From the NCBI RefSeq assembly GCF_003841505.1, contig NZ_REGA01000014.1:1-64000 (forward strand): 64,000 bases of DNA, read 5' to 3'. This DNA is from Natrarchaeobius chitinivorans. GTDB taxonomy: Archaea > Halobacteriota > Halobacteria > Halobacteriales > Natrialbaceae. Below the pieces are notes generated by a model. That model had not been told where the DNA came from and made no database searches. It saw nothing but the letters and a program-made list of their open reading frames with translations. A program made the translations under genes and the position numbers. Below are positions 17,639 through 25,848 of this stretch, in pieces. How positions within the stretch are numbered: position 1 is the first letter of the stretch; each line of letters starts with the position of its first letter.

Positions 17639-17851
17639 ATGATCGACCGTCCCGACGCCGTTCTGGCAGCGGTTCCCGCGCTCGCGGTCAGCGGGCTCGT
17701 GATTCGCTCGATCATTACAGCAACGGGGCTCGCGACCGGACTCCTCGCCGTTCCGCTCGCACCGCTTGGGTACCTCTCGGCGCTCGCGTTGATCTTCGGG
17801 GAACTGCTCGCCGGTCCCGTCGCCCAGCGGACGGACGGCGGATCGACGTGA
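17639..17851 (+). CDS. small hydrophobic membrane protein
   Basis: 70 residues, with two membrane segments (about 8-30 and 32-60) and a short hydrophilic tail. Begins MIDRPDAVLAAVPALAVSG. It precedes rpl37ae by about 40 bp and may share its transcript or be independent. No homologous domain is recognised; function unknown. Codon use is like its neighbours. Confidence 0.65.
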   Translation: MIDRPDAVLAAVPALAVSGLVIRSIITATGLATGLLAVPLAPLGYLSALALIFGELLAGPVAQRTDGGST

Positions 17852-17860
17852 CTCAACAGC

Positions 17861-17866
17861 TTTATG
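17861..17866 (+). promoter_or_regulatory. TATA-like box for rpl37ae
   Basis: TTTATG lies about 28-33 nt before the rpl37ae ATG at 17894, the spacing of a leaderless haloarchaeal promoter. Confidence 0.5.
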
Positions 17867-17893
17867 AAGCCGCTGGCGATAGGTACCACTACT

Positions 17894-18157
17894 ATGGCCG
17901 AGAAAGGAAAAGTCGGTAGCGCGGGTCGCTTCGGCGCACGCTACGGGCGGGTCGCACGACGCCGCGTCAGCGAGATCGAAGACGACATGCAAAACGCTCA
18001 GGTCGACGGCGACGACGTCACCCGCGTCGGAACCGGCATCTGGAAGAACGAAGAGACCGGCGAAGTGTTCACGGGCGGGGCCTACCGCCCGGAGACGCCA
18101 GCCGGCCGGACCGTCAAACGCTCGATCCGCGCAGCGCTCTCCGAAGACGACGAGTAA
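17894..18157 (+). CDS. rpl37ae: large-subunit ribosomal protein L37Ae, zinc site lost
   Basis: 87 residues. Recognised from [19 protein letters not shown] at the start, TGIWK in the middle, and [13 protein letters not shown] followed by RSIRAAL. It is a 50S subunit protein. Typical family members carry two CxxC pairs flanking the TGIW motif; here they are replaced (NAQVDGD in place of the first pair, KNEETG in place of the second). The protein contains no cysteine. The gene opens a compact cluster with rpoP and pcc1 (gaps of 17 and 6 nt). Confidence 0.93.
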   Translation: MAEKGKVGSAGRFGARYGRVARRRVSEIEDDMQNAQVDGDDVTRVGTGIWKNEETGEVFTGGAYRPETPAGRTVKRSIRAALSEDDE

Positions 18158-18174
18158 TCCCGACTACGTTACGA

Positions 18175-18309
18175 ATGAGTTACAAATGCTCTCGCTGTAA
18201 ACGCGACGTCCAGCTCGACGAGTACGGCGGCGTCCGCTGTCCGTACTGCGGACACCGCGTGTTGCTGAAAGAACGCAGCCGCGACGTCAAGGAAGTCGGC
18301 GTCCAGTAA
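18175..18309 (+). CDS. rpoP: DNA-directed RNA polymerase subunit P (Rpb12/RPABC4)
   Basis: 44 residues: [19 protein letters not shown], then [21 protein letters not shown]. Two CxxC pairs bind one zinc and the C-terminal basic tail ([10 protein letters not shown]) is the family signature. It is a small subunit of archaeal RNA polymerase that stabilises the assembly. It lies between rpl37ae (17 nt) and pcc1 (6 nt). It retains its zinc cysteines, unlike the neighbouring L37Ae. Confidence 0.95.
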   Translation: MSYKCSRCKRDVQLDEYGGVRCPYCGHRVLLKERSRDVKEVGVQ

Positions 18310-18315
18310 CGGGCC

Positions 18316-18576
18316 GTGAATTCTCACGACGCGACCCTCGTGTTCGACTACGAGTCCGCGTCGACCGCGCGCATCGTCGCCGAGAGCGTCGTCCGCGAGA
18401 TCGGCGAAATCGACGACGAGCGATCCCGAACGACGATCGACCGAGACGGGAGATGTGTCCGTCTCGAGATCGATGCAGACGACGTCGTCGCGCTTCGAGC
18501 CGCGTTGAACACCTGGTTCTCGTTGATCGACGTCGCCGAACGAACGATGGCGGTCGGTGGGGAGCGTCCCGAGTAG
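18316..18576 (+). CDS. pcc1: KEOPS complex subunit Pcc1
   Basis: 86 residues starting at GTG 18316. ATLVFDYESASTARIVAESV is the Pcc1 fold, and the segment ALRAALNTWFSLIDVAERTM is the family C-terminal helix. It dimerises and supports Kae1 in making the t6A37 modification of tRNA. The gene lies immediately after rpoP, a common archaeal arrangement. Confidence 0.9.
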   Translation: MNSHDATLVFDYESASTARIVAESVVREIGEIDDERSRTTIDRDGRCVRLEIDADDVVALRAALNTWFSLIDVAERTMAVGGERPE

Positions 18577-18753
18577 GGCTGACCTGATTCGATCGCCCCG
18601 TCGGCTCACGGTGTGAATTCCCTCGAGCGGTCGGATCACGTCGCGGGTCCCCCCCGTCCCGCTCGAGTCCGCTCGAACCGACTGCGCAGCTCCGATGCCG
18701 TTCGCGGCAGTTGCCGGTTCCGGACTTTTGAACACCGGCCGAAAAGAGTGCGT

Positions 18754-19227
18754 ATGGCGACAGACACCGGCGGGGGTCGGCGGCTCCTCCTCTCGGCCGG
18801 GACGATCGGGTTCGGGTTCGGTGCCGTCGTCGACACCGTGGTCTTCCACCTGACGTTACAGACCCATCACCTCCTGTCCGGGTTTTACGACCCGTACAGC
18901 CTCGACGGCTACCGGACGAACGTCATGTTCGACGGGCTGTTCCTCATGGCCATGCTCGCGGTTATGGCGGTCGGGTTCGGACTCCTCTGGCGGCTCGTCA
19001 ACGGGTCCGACGATCGGTTCTCGACGCGATACCTCGTCGGTTCGATCGTCGTCGGAATGGCCGTCTTCAACGTCGTCGACGGCGTCGTCAGCCACTACGT
19101 GCTCGACTTGCACAACGTCGTCCACGGTACCGAAGCGTGGAACCTCCACTGGCTCGTCGTGAGCGCCCTTCTACTCGTGGTCGGCCTCGTCATCCTCCGG
19201 GCGGCCGACGGGCACACGACCGACTGA
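18754..19227 (+). CDS. DUF2243-family membrane protein
   Basis: 157 residues with four membrane segments. GFGFGAVVDTVVFHLTLQTHHLLSGF has the family motif with paired histidines (THHLLS). FNVVDGVVSHYVLDLHNVVHG carries further conserved histidines and Asp. Function is unknown; the histidines suggest a metal site within the membrane. ATG 18754 is preferred to the longer frame from 18613, which lacks a coding-like extension. Confidence 0.82.
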   Translation: MATDTGGGRRLLLSAGTIGFGFGAVVDTVVFHLTLQTHHLLSGFYDPYSLDGYRTNVMFDGLFLMAMLAVMAVGFGLLWRLVNGSDDRFSTRYLVGSIVVGMAVFNVVDGVVSHYVLDLHNVVHGTEAWNLHWLVVSALLLVVGLVILRAADGHTTD

Positions 19228-19271
19228 TCACGCAGCGAGGTCCGCTCCTCGATCACATCGGTCCGATTCGG

Positions 19272-20354
19272 TCACGCCTCTCGTTTCGCGAGCGACAACG
19301 TCGTCTCACCCTCGAGAAACGCGGTTTCGTACCCCTCGTGACGAGCCACCTGTGGGGGCGTATCGAGGCTGATCGCGAGTTCGTCCCCCCGTTCGAGAAC
19401 GTCGGGTTCGACGCGGGTTCCGTAGCGGTGGCCGTGGCGTGGATCGATCGTCTCCCGAGGGGAGCCGGTCGCGATCCGATCGTTCTCTCGGAAGACGTCC
19501 GCGGAAACCGCGGCGAACGGGAGCGGATATCGGTTGTGCGGCGTCAGCAACGCGACGGCGAGCACGGGCGACTCCCTTCCGCTTCGATCAGCCCCGCCGA
19601 AGAGCGCCGCGACGAAGACGACGTCGCCGGTCGTACCGGAACCGATTCGCACCGCATCCGGCCCGTCGAACGCCGGTTCGTCGCGCCCGTCGCCGCAACA
19701 CCCCATCGGCTCGAGGGCAGCGGGGTCTCCGCGGTCCTCGTCCTCGTCGATCAGACGGCGTTCGAGCCCCTCGATCGCGGCCGGCTCGTACTCGAACTCG
19801 AGACCGACGGTCGTCGGCTCCGCCAGTTTCCCTGCAGGCGTTTCGGTCGTGTTCACATCCGCGCTCGTCGGTCCGACCCGTACCGTCACCGTATAGGTCC
19901 CACCGTCCTCGATCGGGACGTTGTCCCCGTAGTGGACGCCCATTCGCTGTGAAAGCATCGGCCAGAGGTCCCGTCGATCGACTCGCTCGCCGTCGCTTCC
20001 CCGTCGGAGCGTCGTCGTCACCGGCGCTGGGACCACCGTGCCCGTCTCCCCGTCGCGGACGTCGACCATCAGGTGAAGCGCGTGTCTCGAGCGAACGTCG
20101 GACCGACTCAGTTCCTCGTCGGTGACGGTCCAGAACGAGTGGGGTCGGGTCGCTCCGATCGAAATCTCTCGTCCGGCCGCGGTCGTCGTCCCGTAACTCA
20201 GCATCTCGTCGGCGTGTGACGGCACGTAAACGCCGTCGGGCGGGTCGACGACGAGTTCGCGCCAGGCGTCCTCCCGCCGGAGCGATTCGAGGCAACCGGC
20301 CGATACCCCTGCGAGCAGGCCGCCTCCGGTTGCGAGCGCCTCGCGCCGTCGCAT
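19272..20354 (-). CDS. Tat-exported lipoprotein, hypothetical
   Basis: 360 residues. N-terminus [20 protein letters not shown] followed by Cys is a twin-arginine type signal with lipobox, so the protein is likely translocated folded and attached to lipid at Cys. The mature part has beta-rich segments ([20 protein letters not shown], then [15 protein letters not shown]) and may be of the DUF7350/iron-transporter-like family in haloarchaea; that name is tentative. CCGDGRD may bind metal. The start is the ATG at 20354; GTG 20357 would add one residue. Confidence 0.7.
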   Translation of the reverse strand: MRRREALATGGGLLAGVSAGCLESLRREDAWRELVVDPPDGVYVPSHADEMLSYGTTTAAGREISIGATRPHSFWTVTDEELSRSDVRSRHALHLMVDVRDGETGTVVPAPVTTTLRRGSDGERVDRRDLWPMLSQRMGVHYGDNVPIEDGGTYTVTVRVGPTSADVNTTETPAGKLAEPTTVGLEFEYEPAAIEGLERRLIDEDEDRGDPAALEPMGCCGDGRDEPAFDGPDAVRIGSGTTGDVVFVAALFGGADRSGRESPVLAVALLTPHNRYPLPFAAVSADVFRENDRIATGSPRETIDPRHGHRYGTRVEPDVLERGDELAISLDTPPQVARHEGYETAFLEGETTLSLAKREA

Positions 20355-20431
20355 CACGTCCGTTCACATCGATCGCCGAGAAAGGCGTGTGGCCTGCCGT
20401 CGACGGCCCGACCGTCCGACGTCAAAGCTTG

Positions 20432-20439
20432 GCTTTATC
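20432..20439 (+). promoter_or_regulatory. TATA-like box for pfdB
   Basis: GCTTTATC, about 25-30 nt before the pfdB ATG at 20464. It suggests a leaderless start. Confidence 0.45.
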
Positions 20440-20463
20440 AGTCCGGAGGGCGACGGTCGAGAT

Positions 20464-20862
20464 ATGCAAGGAAATCTGCCGCCGGAGGCCCAGGAAAAGA
20501 TCGAACAGCTTCAGGACCTTCAGGAGACCGCACAGCAGGTCGCCGTCCAGAAGCAAGAAGCCGAGTCGAGCCTCACAGAGGCCGAAAACGCCCTCGAGGA
20601 ACTCGAGAACATCGACGACGATACGGCGATGTACCGACAGGTCGGCGAACTTCTCGTCGAGACGGAGTACGACGAAGCCGAAGAGGAACTCGACGACAAA
20701 GTGAACTCACTCGAGATTCGCCTCGAGACGCTCGAGAAACAGGAAGACCGCGTGCAGGACCAGTTCGAGAGCCTGCAGGAAGAACTGGAGGGGCTGCTCG
20801 GCGGAGGCGGCGGAATGGGCGGCCCGGCCGGTCCCGGCGGCCCCGGTGCCGGCGGCGCGTAG
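20464..20862 (+). CDS. pfdB: prefoldin subunit beta
   Basis: 132 residues: [20 protein letters not shown] at the start and a long coiled coil on both sides of the beta hairpin region ([21 protein letters not shown]). The C-terminal tail is a Gly/Pro-rich stretch ([16 protein letters not shown]). Prefoldin hands unfolded proteins to the thermosome. The stop TAG is followed directly by the ATG of the DUF3194-type gene, so both are one operon. Confidence 0.92.
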   Translation: MQGNLPPEAQEKIEQLQDLQETAQQVAVQKQEAESSLTEAENALEELENIDDDTAMYRQVGELLVETEYDEAEEELDDKVNSLEIRLETLEKQEDRVQDQFESLQEELEGLLGGGGGMGGPAGPGGPGAGGA

Positions 20863-21114
20863 ATGAGCCAGGACGAACCGACGGACGAGGCGGTCGTCCA
20901 GACCGCTTCCGACGCCGCGGAGGGACTGATCTTCTCGCGGTACAAACAGTCTGACGTCCGCGACTGCGACGTCACCGTCACGTTCGAAGAAGGCGTCCTC
21001 GAGGTCGACGTCTACCTCAACGCACCCGAGACGGACGACCTCGACCCCGAGCAGGTCGCCGACGACGCCGCACTGGCCGCACGCGAGGCGGTCGACGACC
21101 TGTTCGAGGAGTGA
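20863..21114 (+). CDS. DUF3194-type small protein
   Basis: 83 residues, acidic. Starts MSQDEPTDEAVVQTASDAAE and has VTVTFEEGVLEVDVYLNAP. It follows pfdB with zero spacing, an arrangement seen in many archaea where a DUF3194 protein follows prefoldin beta. Function unknown; its conserved position suggests a folding-related role, which is inference. Confidence 0.78.
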   Translation: MSQDEPTDEAVVQTASDAAEGLIFSRYKQSDVRDCDVTVTFEEGVLEVDVYLNAPETDDLDPEQVADDAALAAREAVDDLFEE

Positions 21115-21232
21115 CGACCGCCGCTCTTTGCGACGCGAACGCGATTGACCCTCTCCGAATAGATTAACCCCTCGAGGAGCTTTTTCGCCGCCGAAACGGT
21201 TCTCGAGGGGCGAACGCGTCGAAACGGTTCCG

Positions 21233-21296
21233 GGCCGGCGGCGCAGCGGGAGTTGAGGCCGGCGGCGGAGCGGGAACTGGGGCCGGCGGCGGAGCC
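21233..21296. repeat. tandem repeat, 2 full and 1 partial 24-nt units
   Basis: Units starting GGCCGGCGGCG at 21233, 21257 and 21281 (the third is truncated at 16 nt). They lie in the spacer between the convergent DUF3194-type gene and the lactate-utilisation operon. Confidence 0.85.
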
Positions 21297-21317
21297 CGAA
21301 GATTACCATCCCGCCAG

Positions 21318-23693
21318 TCACGGGTCCGGTGCCAGCACCTCGATCGGGTGCGGAACTGGCCGCTCTAACAGCGCCTCGAGCTGGTCGCCACACGACGTAC
21401 CGGAGGCGACGACGAACTCGTCTTCGTCGAACTCGGCGGCCAGCCGTCCGCCCACGTCCATACTTAACTCGTAATATTCGCGCTTGTAGCCGAACGAGCC
21501 GGCCATGCCACAGCACTCGGCGTTCGTGGTCCGCGGCGCGTATCCACAGCGCTCGAGCACCGCGACCGTCGGGGCCTCGAGGTCGAGCGTCCGCTGCTGG
21601 CAGTGGGAGTGATACGCGATCGGCTCCTCGCCCGCCCCCGTCGAGAGCGCGGCGTGATCGGCCCCGTTCTCGAGCAATCCGTAGACGTACTCAGAGATTT
21701 CGTAGCTGTTCTCCCGGAGACGCCGGTACGATCGCTCCGGCAGGAACCGCTCGTACTCTCGCCGGAACGCGGCGAGATCGGACGGCTCGACGACCACCAA
21801 ATCGCGACCGGCGTCGAGATGTTCGGCGACCCCGGCGTACACACGGCTCGCCTGTCGATCCGCCGTGGCGATCATCCCCTGGGAGAGGGGGGCGCGACCG
21901 CTCTCGGGGAGCGACGGGACGACGACGGGGACGCCGAGGGCCTCGAGCGTCCGAACCGCGGCCTTTCCACGGGCGGTGTCGACGTAGTTCGTGTAGACGT
22001 CGGGGTAGAGGACGGCCTCCCGGTCGACGTCGCCGCCGGAACCGGCGGTCCGCTCCGATCGTCGTCGCGAGGCGTCCGCTCCCCCTCGAGTTTCGAACCA
22101 GTCCACGAGCGTCTCCCGTCGGAACGTCGGCAGGTCGCGGCGACGGTCGATGCCGAGAGCGCGTTCGAGCAACGCGCGAACGGGCGACGCGTCGGCGAGC
22201 CAGTTCGAGACTGGTGCCGTCGCTGATCCCAGTTTCGCGAGGGTTGCCACGTTGCCGAAGGCGCGCTTTCCGAGGTCGAACCCGCCTTCCTCGGCGTCCG
22301 GCGCGAGTCCGTCGACGAGGAAGTCGTACGCCTCGGGGTCGGCCCCGCGGTTGATGCGGTCCCTGACGACGGTGTTGATCCACGGGACGTCGATCTCGAC
22401 CGGACAGGCGTCGACACAGCGCGTACAGCCGGTACAGAGGTCGTTGAACCCGGCCGCAGAGTCCCGGCCGTGGACGCCGGCCTCCCAGCCGGTCGCGATC
22501 CCGCCGGAGTAGGTTTCGCCGCCGAAACCGTGGCCGCCGACGGAGTGGAAGTTCACACAGGAGTTCGAACACGCGCCACAGCGGATGCAATACAGCGTCT
22601 CGCGAAGCTGGTCGTCCTCGCGCATCGCCGTCCGGCCGTTGTCGAGCAAGACGAGGTGGAACTCGCGGTCGCTCGAGCCGTCGTCGCTCGCCACGCTCGA
22701 GTCCGCGGGTTCGTCCGGCTCGCCCGAGTCGCTGCCAGTGGGTTTCGCGTCAGTTCCGCGTTCCGCGATCGGTTCGTCGGGGGTATCGAAGTCGATCGTC
22801 GGCGAGTCCGTCGGCGGCGTGAGCATCGTGACGTACTGGGAGATGGGCTGGCCGGTCGCACTCTTCGCGATGAGTTCGACGAACGGCTCGAGATCCGCCA
22901 CGGACGGAATCAGTTTCTCGATGCCGGCGACGGCGACGTGAGTGTCGGGAGTGACCGCACACTTGCGCGCGTTGCCCTCGTTCGTCACGAGCGCGATCGT
23001 TCCCGTCTCGGCGACGACGAAGTTCGCACCCGTCACCCCCACGTCCGCCTCGCGAATCCGCTCGCCCAGGTAGTCCCGTGCGAACCTGGTGAGATCGGTC
23101 GCCGTCTCGAGTTCCTCCTCGGGGTCGAACCGTTCGGTGACGAGGTTGGCGATCTCCTCGCGGCTGAGGTGCATCGCCGGACCGACGATGTGTGAGGGCG
23201 TGTCGTCGGCGACCTGGAGCACCCACTCGCCGAGGTCGGTCTCGTAGACGTCGATCCCCTCCCGTGCCAGCGCGTCGTTGAGGTCGATCTCCTCGGTCGT
23301 CATCGACTTGCTCTTGACGACCGACGGCGACGGATCGCCGCTGGCGTCGCTCGCGGCGTCCGCGGAACCGGCCTCGGCAACGACGTCGGCGACGTACGCG
23401 TTCGCGTCTGCCGCGTCCGTCGCGACGTAGACCGAACCACCGTTTTCCTCGACCGCCTCGCGGACGGTCTCGATCAGGCCGGGAAGCCGATCGATCGCGG
23501 TTTCTTTAATCACTCGCGCTTCGGTTCGCAGATCCTCGAGATCCGTCGTCCCCGCGTAGGCCTGGTACCGGTGGTCGTTGTCCGCGGATGCCTGTGCGTG
23601 AACCGCAGTTCCCTCGGTTTCCATCAGGTGCCGGAGCCGGGCCGCCGTCCGTTCGCGCGTTGCGGCGGTGTGTCGCTCGACCATCGCCGTCAC
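21318..23693 (-). CDS. lutB: fused LutB-LutA lactate-oxidation protein
   Basis: 791 residues. The N-terminal LUD domain (about 60-330) contains VGVTGANFVVAETGTIALVT. Two 4Fe-4S clusters follow: CIRCGACSNSC near residue 368 and CTGCTRCVDACP near residue 420. The C-terminal CCG (heterodisulfide-reductase-like) domain has HSHCQQ near 696 and ECCGMAGSFG near 724. LutB and LutA are separate proteins in Bacillus; here they are one chain. With LutC it should oxidise lactate to pyruvate. The GTG start at 23693 overlaps the lutC stop by 4 nt; ATG 23684 is an alternative. Confidence 0.87.
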   Translation of the reverse strand: MTAMVERHTAATRERTAARLRHLMETEGTAVHAQASADNDHRYQAYAGTTDLEDLRTEARVIKETAIDRLPGLIETVREAVEENGGSVYVATDAADANAYVADVVAEAGSADAASDASGDPSPSVVKSKSMTTEEIDLNDALAREGIDVYETDLGEWVLQVADDTPSHIVGPAMHLSREEIANLVTERFDPEEELETATDLTRFARDYLGERIREADVGVTGANFVVAETGTIALVTNEGNARKCAVTPDTHVAVAGIEKLIPSVADLEPFVELIAKSATGQPISQYVTMLTPPTDSPTIDFDTPDEPIAERGTDAKPTGSDSGEPDEPADSSVASDDGSSDREFHLVLLDNGRTAMREDDQLRETLYCIRCGACSNSCVNFHSVGGHGFGGETYSGGIATGWEAGVHGRDSAAGFNDLCTGCTRCVDACPVEIDVPWINTVVRDRINRGADPEAYDFLVDGLAPDAEEGGFDLGKRAFGNVATLAKLGSATAPVSNWLADASPVRALLERALGIDRRRDLPTFRRETLVDWFETRGGADASRRRSERTAGSGGDVDREAVLYPDVYTNYVDTARGKAAVRTLEALGVPVVVPSLPESGRAPLSQGMIATADRQASRVYAGVAEHLDAGRDLVVVEPSDLAAFRREYERFLPERSYRRLRENSYEISEYVYGLLENGADHAALSTGAGEEPIAYHSHCQQRTLDLEAPTVAVLERCGYAPRTTNAECCGMAGSFGYKREYYELSMDVGGRLAAEFDEDEFVVASGTSCGDQLEALLERPVPHPIEVLAPDP

Positions 23694-24196
23694 CGATCCT
23701 CCAGGACGATCACGTGCACCTCGCCGGGACCGTGGACGCCGTGAACGAGGTCGCCCATGTCGGCGGTCGCGCTCCGGCCGGTCGCGAAGACGAGACTGTC
23801 CTCGCCCGCCGCGAACGCGTCGGCGATCCTGCCGAAGCCGGCGCTCAGGTCAGATACGACGTCGCTCTCGGCGACGACGGCGACGTGGCGCTCCGGGTAG
23901 AGGCTAACCGGTTCGTCGCCCGCTGTCCTCGACTCGATGGCGACGGTTCCGTACTCCGCGATCGCGAACCGGGCGGGCGTGACGCCGGTCCGGGCGTCGA
24001 TCAGATCGGCCGGGGTCGGTTCCGTCTCCACTTCCGCCGGCAACGAGACGCCGTCGAAGGGTAGTCCGACGCCGATCGATGGGTTCTCGAGCACCGTTTC
24101 GATCGCCCTGCGAGCGTCGACGGCTCGAGCCCGTGACAGTCCGACGTCGAGGCTCTCGAGTTCGCGTTCGAATCGGCCGACCGTGTCGGTCGTCAT
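23690..24196 (-). CDS. lutC: LutC-type LUD-domain protein
   Basis: 168 residues. LUD/YkgG-type domain with FAIAEYGTVAIESRT and the C-terminal strand VHGPGEVHVIVLEDR. It is the third subunit of the lactate-utilisation complex. Start MTTDTVGRFERE at 24196 is preferred over the longer frame beginning at 24250. It overlaps the fused lutAB gene by 4 nt, so the two are translationally coupled. Confidence 0.85.
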   Translation of the reverse strand: MTTDTVGRFERELESLDVGLSRARAVDARRAIETVLENPSIGVGLPFDGVSLPAEVETEPTPADLIDARTGVTPARFAIAEYGTVAIESRTAGDEPVSLYPERHVAVVAESDVVSDLSAGFGRIADAFAAGEDSLVFATGRSATADMGDLVHGVHGPGEVHVIVLEDR

Positions 24197-24244
24197 CGTG
24201 AAGGGGGGTTCGGCCGACGGATCAATAGCTTCTGGGGTCGGTAT

Positions 24245-24374
24245 CGACACGGATTGCTGTACCGATTTTCCGACGCACCCGCCGCCCGGGTCGCGGGTGC
24301 GCCGGACGTGACTACAGTAAATCGTACGGTGCTGACAGTTAACCGTCTGATGCCGACAGTAAACCGTCTGATAC
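24245..24374. repeat. compound palindromic element (family 1) upstream of lutC
   Basis: A full unit, CGACACGGATTGCTGT (24245-24260) to ACAGTAAATCGTACGG (24314-24329), surrounds an inner palindrome of CGACGCACCCGC / GCGGGTGCGCCG. Two further right-end half copies follow in tandem: GACAGTTAACCGTCTGATG at 24334 and GACAGTAAACCGTCTGATAC at 24355. This is the only multi-end copy in the window. Confidence 0.75.
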
Positions 24375-24391
24375 GCTCGGCGGCGAAAACG

Positions 24392-24928
24392 CTACAGCGC
24401 CCGGTCGTGTTCGCTCTCGAAGTCCCGCTGGGCGCGGTACTGGTCGACGAACTCGCTGACGTCGAACTCGAGCATCTGTGACTCGAACTGGCCGATCGAC
24501 TCCTCGTCCTCGGCGTGGCTGATCGCGTGCTCCATCAGTTCGACGACGAGTTCGACGACGATCTCGTGGAGTCGGCGGGCGTCGAAGTCGGTGATCCACA
24601 CCAGTGCGTAGCCGACGGCACCGTCGTCGCTCGCGTCGTGGACGACCACCTTCTCGGGGAACTCCTCGAGCACGACGCCCATGAGATGCGGGGTTCCGAA
24701 CTGTTCGAACTCGTCCGCGGTGTCGATCGTCTCCCGGAGGACGCCGACGAGCGATTCGGGGAAAAAGCGCGAGGGCGGGTGGACGTCGGTGACGACGGCG
24801 TGGCGCGTTCCACAAGAACAGGTGTACTCGCGCATCCCGATGTCGACGTCGTGGGGATCGATCGTCTCCCCACACGGAAGCTCGAGTCGCCGATCGGGGT
24901 CGGATCCCGGGACCCGGGGTTCTGCCAT
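24392..24928 (-). CDS. DUF5815-family protein
   Basis: 178 residues, acidic. RRLELPCGETIDPHDVDIGM followed by TCSCGTRH near residue 45 forms a probable metal site of three Cys residues. FGTPHLMGVVLEEFPEKVV and RRLHEIVVELVVELMEHAI match the haloarchaeal DUF5815 family. Function unknown. The ATG at 24928 (MAEPRVPGS) is used; a start nine codons upstream is possible. Confidence 0.8.
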   Translation of the reverse strand: MAEPRVPGSDPDRRLELPCGETIDPHDVDIGMREYTCSCGTRHAVVTDVHPPSRFFPESLVGVLRETIDTADEFEQFGTPHLMGVVLEEFPEKVVVHDASDDGAVGYALVWITDFDARRLHEIVVELVVELMEHAISHAEDEESIGQFESQMLEFDVSEFVDQYRAQRDFESEHDRAL

Positions 24929-25125
24929 TACTCGTCGTTCGGCGGGCGAAGTCATAAGGTCGGCGACTCGAGAGCGGGCGACGGATCGAACCGAAATCGG
25001 AAGGAGCGAATCGAGCCGAAGAGAGAAGTGGTGGATCGAAACGGAGAGAAAAGAGGCGGATCGAAGCGGAGAGGAAAAGGGGAGACCGAGACGGGGGAAG
25101 GCGGGAAACCCGTCGTCGGTCGGTC
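24929..25125. other. purine-rich plus-strand spacer
   Basis: About 197 bp between two minus-strand genes. From about 24975 to 25110 the plus strand is strongly purine-biased (AGAGAGAAGTGG, GAGAGGAAAAGGGGAGACCG). The transcript strand is therefore a long pyrimidine-rich run. No gene is seen. Confidence 0.55.
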
Positions 25126-25536
25126 CTACGGCCAGTCGTCCCGGACCGGTTCGCTGTCCTCTTCGTCCAGGTCGCCGGTCGTCGCCAGCACCCAGTCAGC
25201 CGCCTCGGCGGCGTCCTCGACGGCGAGGTACTCCCAGCCGACGTCGTCCGCCAGCGTCTCGTCCTCGTCGTCGGCACCCACGAAGACGTACCGCTCGGTG
25301 TCGAATTGGTTTTTGACGCCCTGGAGGCTCTCGGCTTTGCCCCGGGGTCCCGAGAAGAAGTCCTGGCGAATCCGGTTTTTGCGCGTGAAGTTCGTCACGA
25401 CGTACGTCGGTTTCTCGGAGACGACGCCGATGTATTCGGTCCACCCTCTGGCGTCTTCGAACACCGACTCGGGCGAGGCGAGTTCCTTCAGGGCCTCGAG
25501 TTCGAACGCCAGGGTCATGTCGCTGCCGCCGTTCAT
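25126..25536 (-). CDS. haloarchaeal conserved protein (DUF7124-like)
   Basis: 136 residues. Starts MNGGSDMTLAFELEALKEL, contains GWTEYIGVVSEKPTYVVTNF and RYVFVGADDEDETLADDVGW, and ends with an acidic tail. No catalytic motif is recognised. The family name is tentative. Compact length and codon use support a real gene. Confidence 0.72.
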   Translation of the reverse strand: MNGGSDMTLAFELEALKELASPESVFEDARGWTEYIGVVSEKPTYVVTNFTRKNRIRQDFFSGPRGKAESLQGVKNQFDTERYVFVGADDEDETLADDVGWEYLAVEDAAEAADWVLATTGDLDEEDSEPVRDDWP

Positions 25537-25848
25537 ACGCGATCGAACGGCCGCACCGGGGAAAACGGCTTCGATACGTCCCCCGTGACGGCGACTCCGG
25601 TCGGGGCGAACTCAGCCCGTCAGATCCGCGTCGCTCGAGCGGGGACCGCTCCGACCGGTCGATCGCTGAAGGGCGTGTGTATTGGTATCAATGTCGTGGT
25701 CCAGTCTATCCGTTTCGTCGTTCAGCTCGATTTCGGCCGGAGGACACGCGACGCGGAGGACACTTCGGGGGGCGTGACGAGGCGTCACCTCGGGGGCTGC
25801 GACGAGGCGTCAAGTTGATAGCGCGAGAGTGTTTCGTTCAGCGTGAAT
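25537..25848. other. spacer with direct repeat upstream of artA
   Basis: 312 bp between the divergently oriented DUF7124-like gene and artA. GACGAGGCGTCA occurs at 25776 and again at 25801 (spacing 25 nt), close to the artA start at 25849, and may be a regulator site. A TTGATA-like element at about 25815 could be the artA promoter. No gene is seen. Confidence 0.45.
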
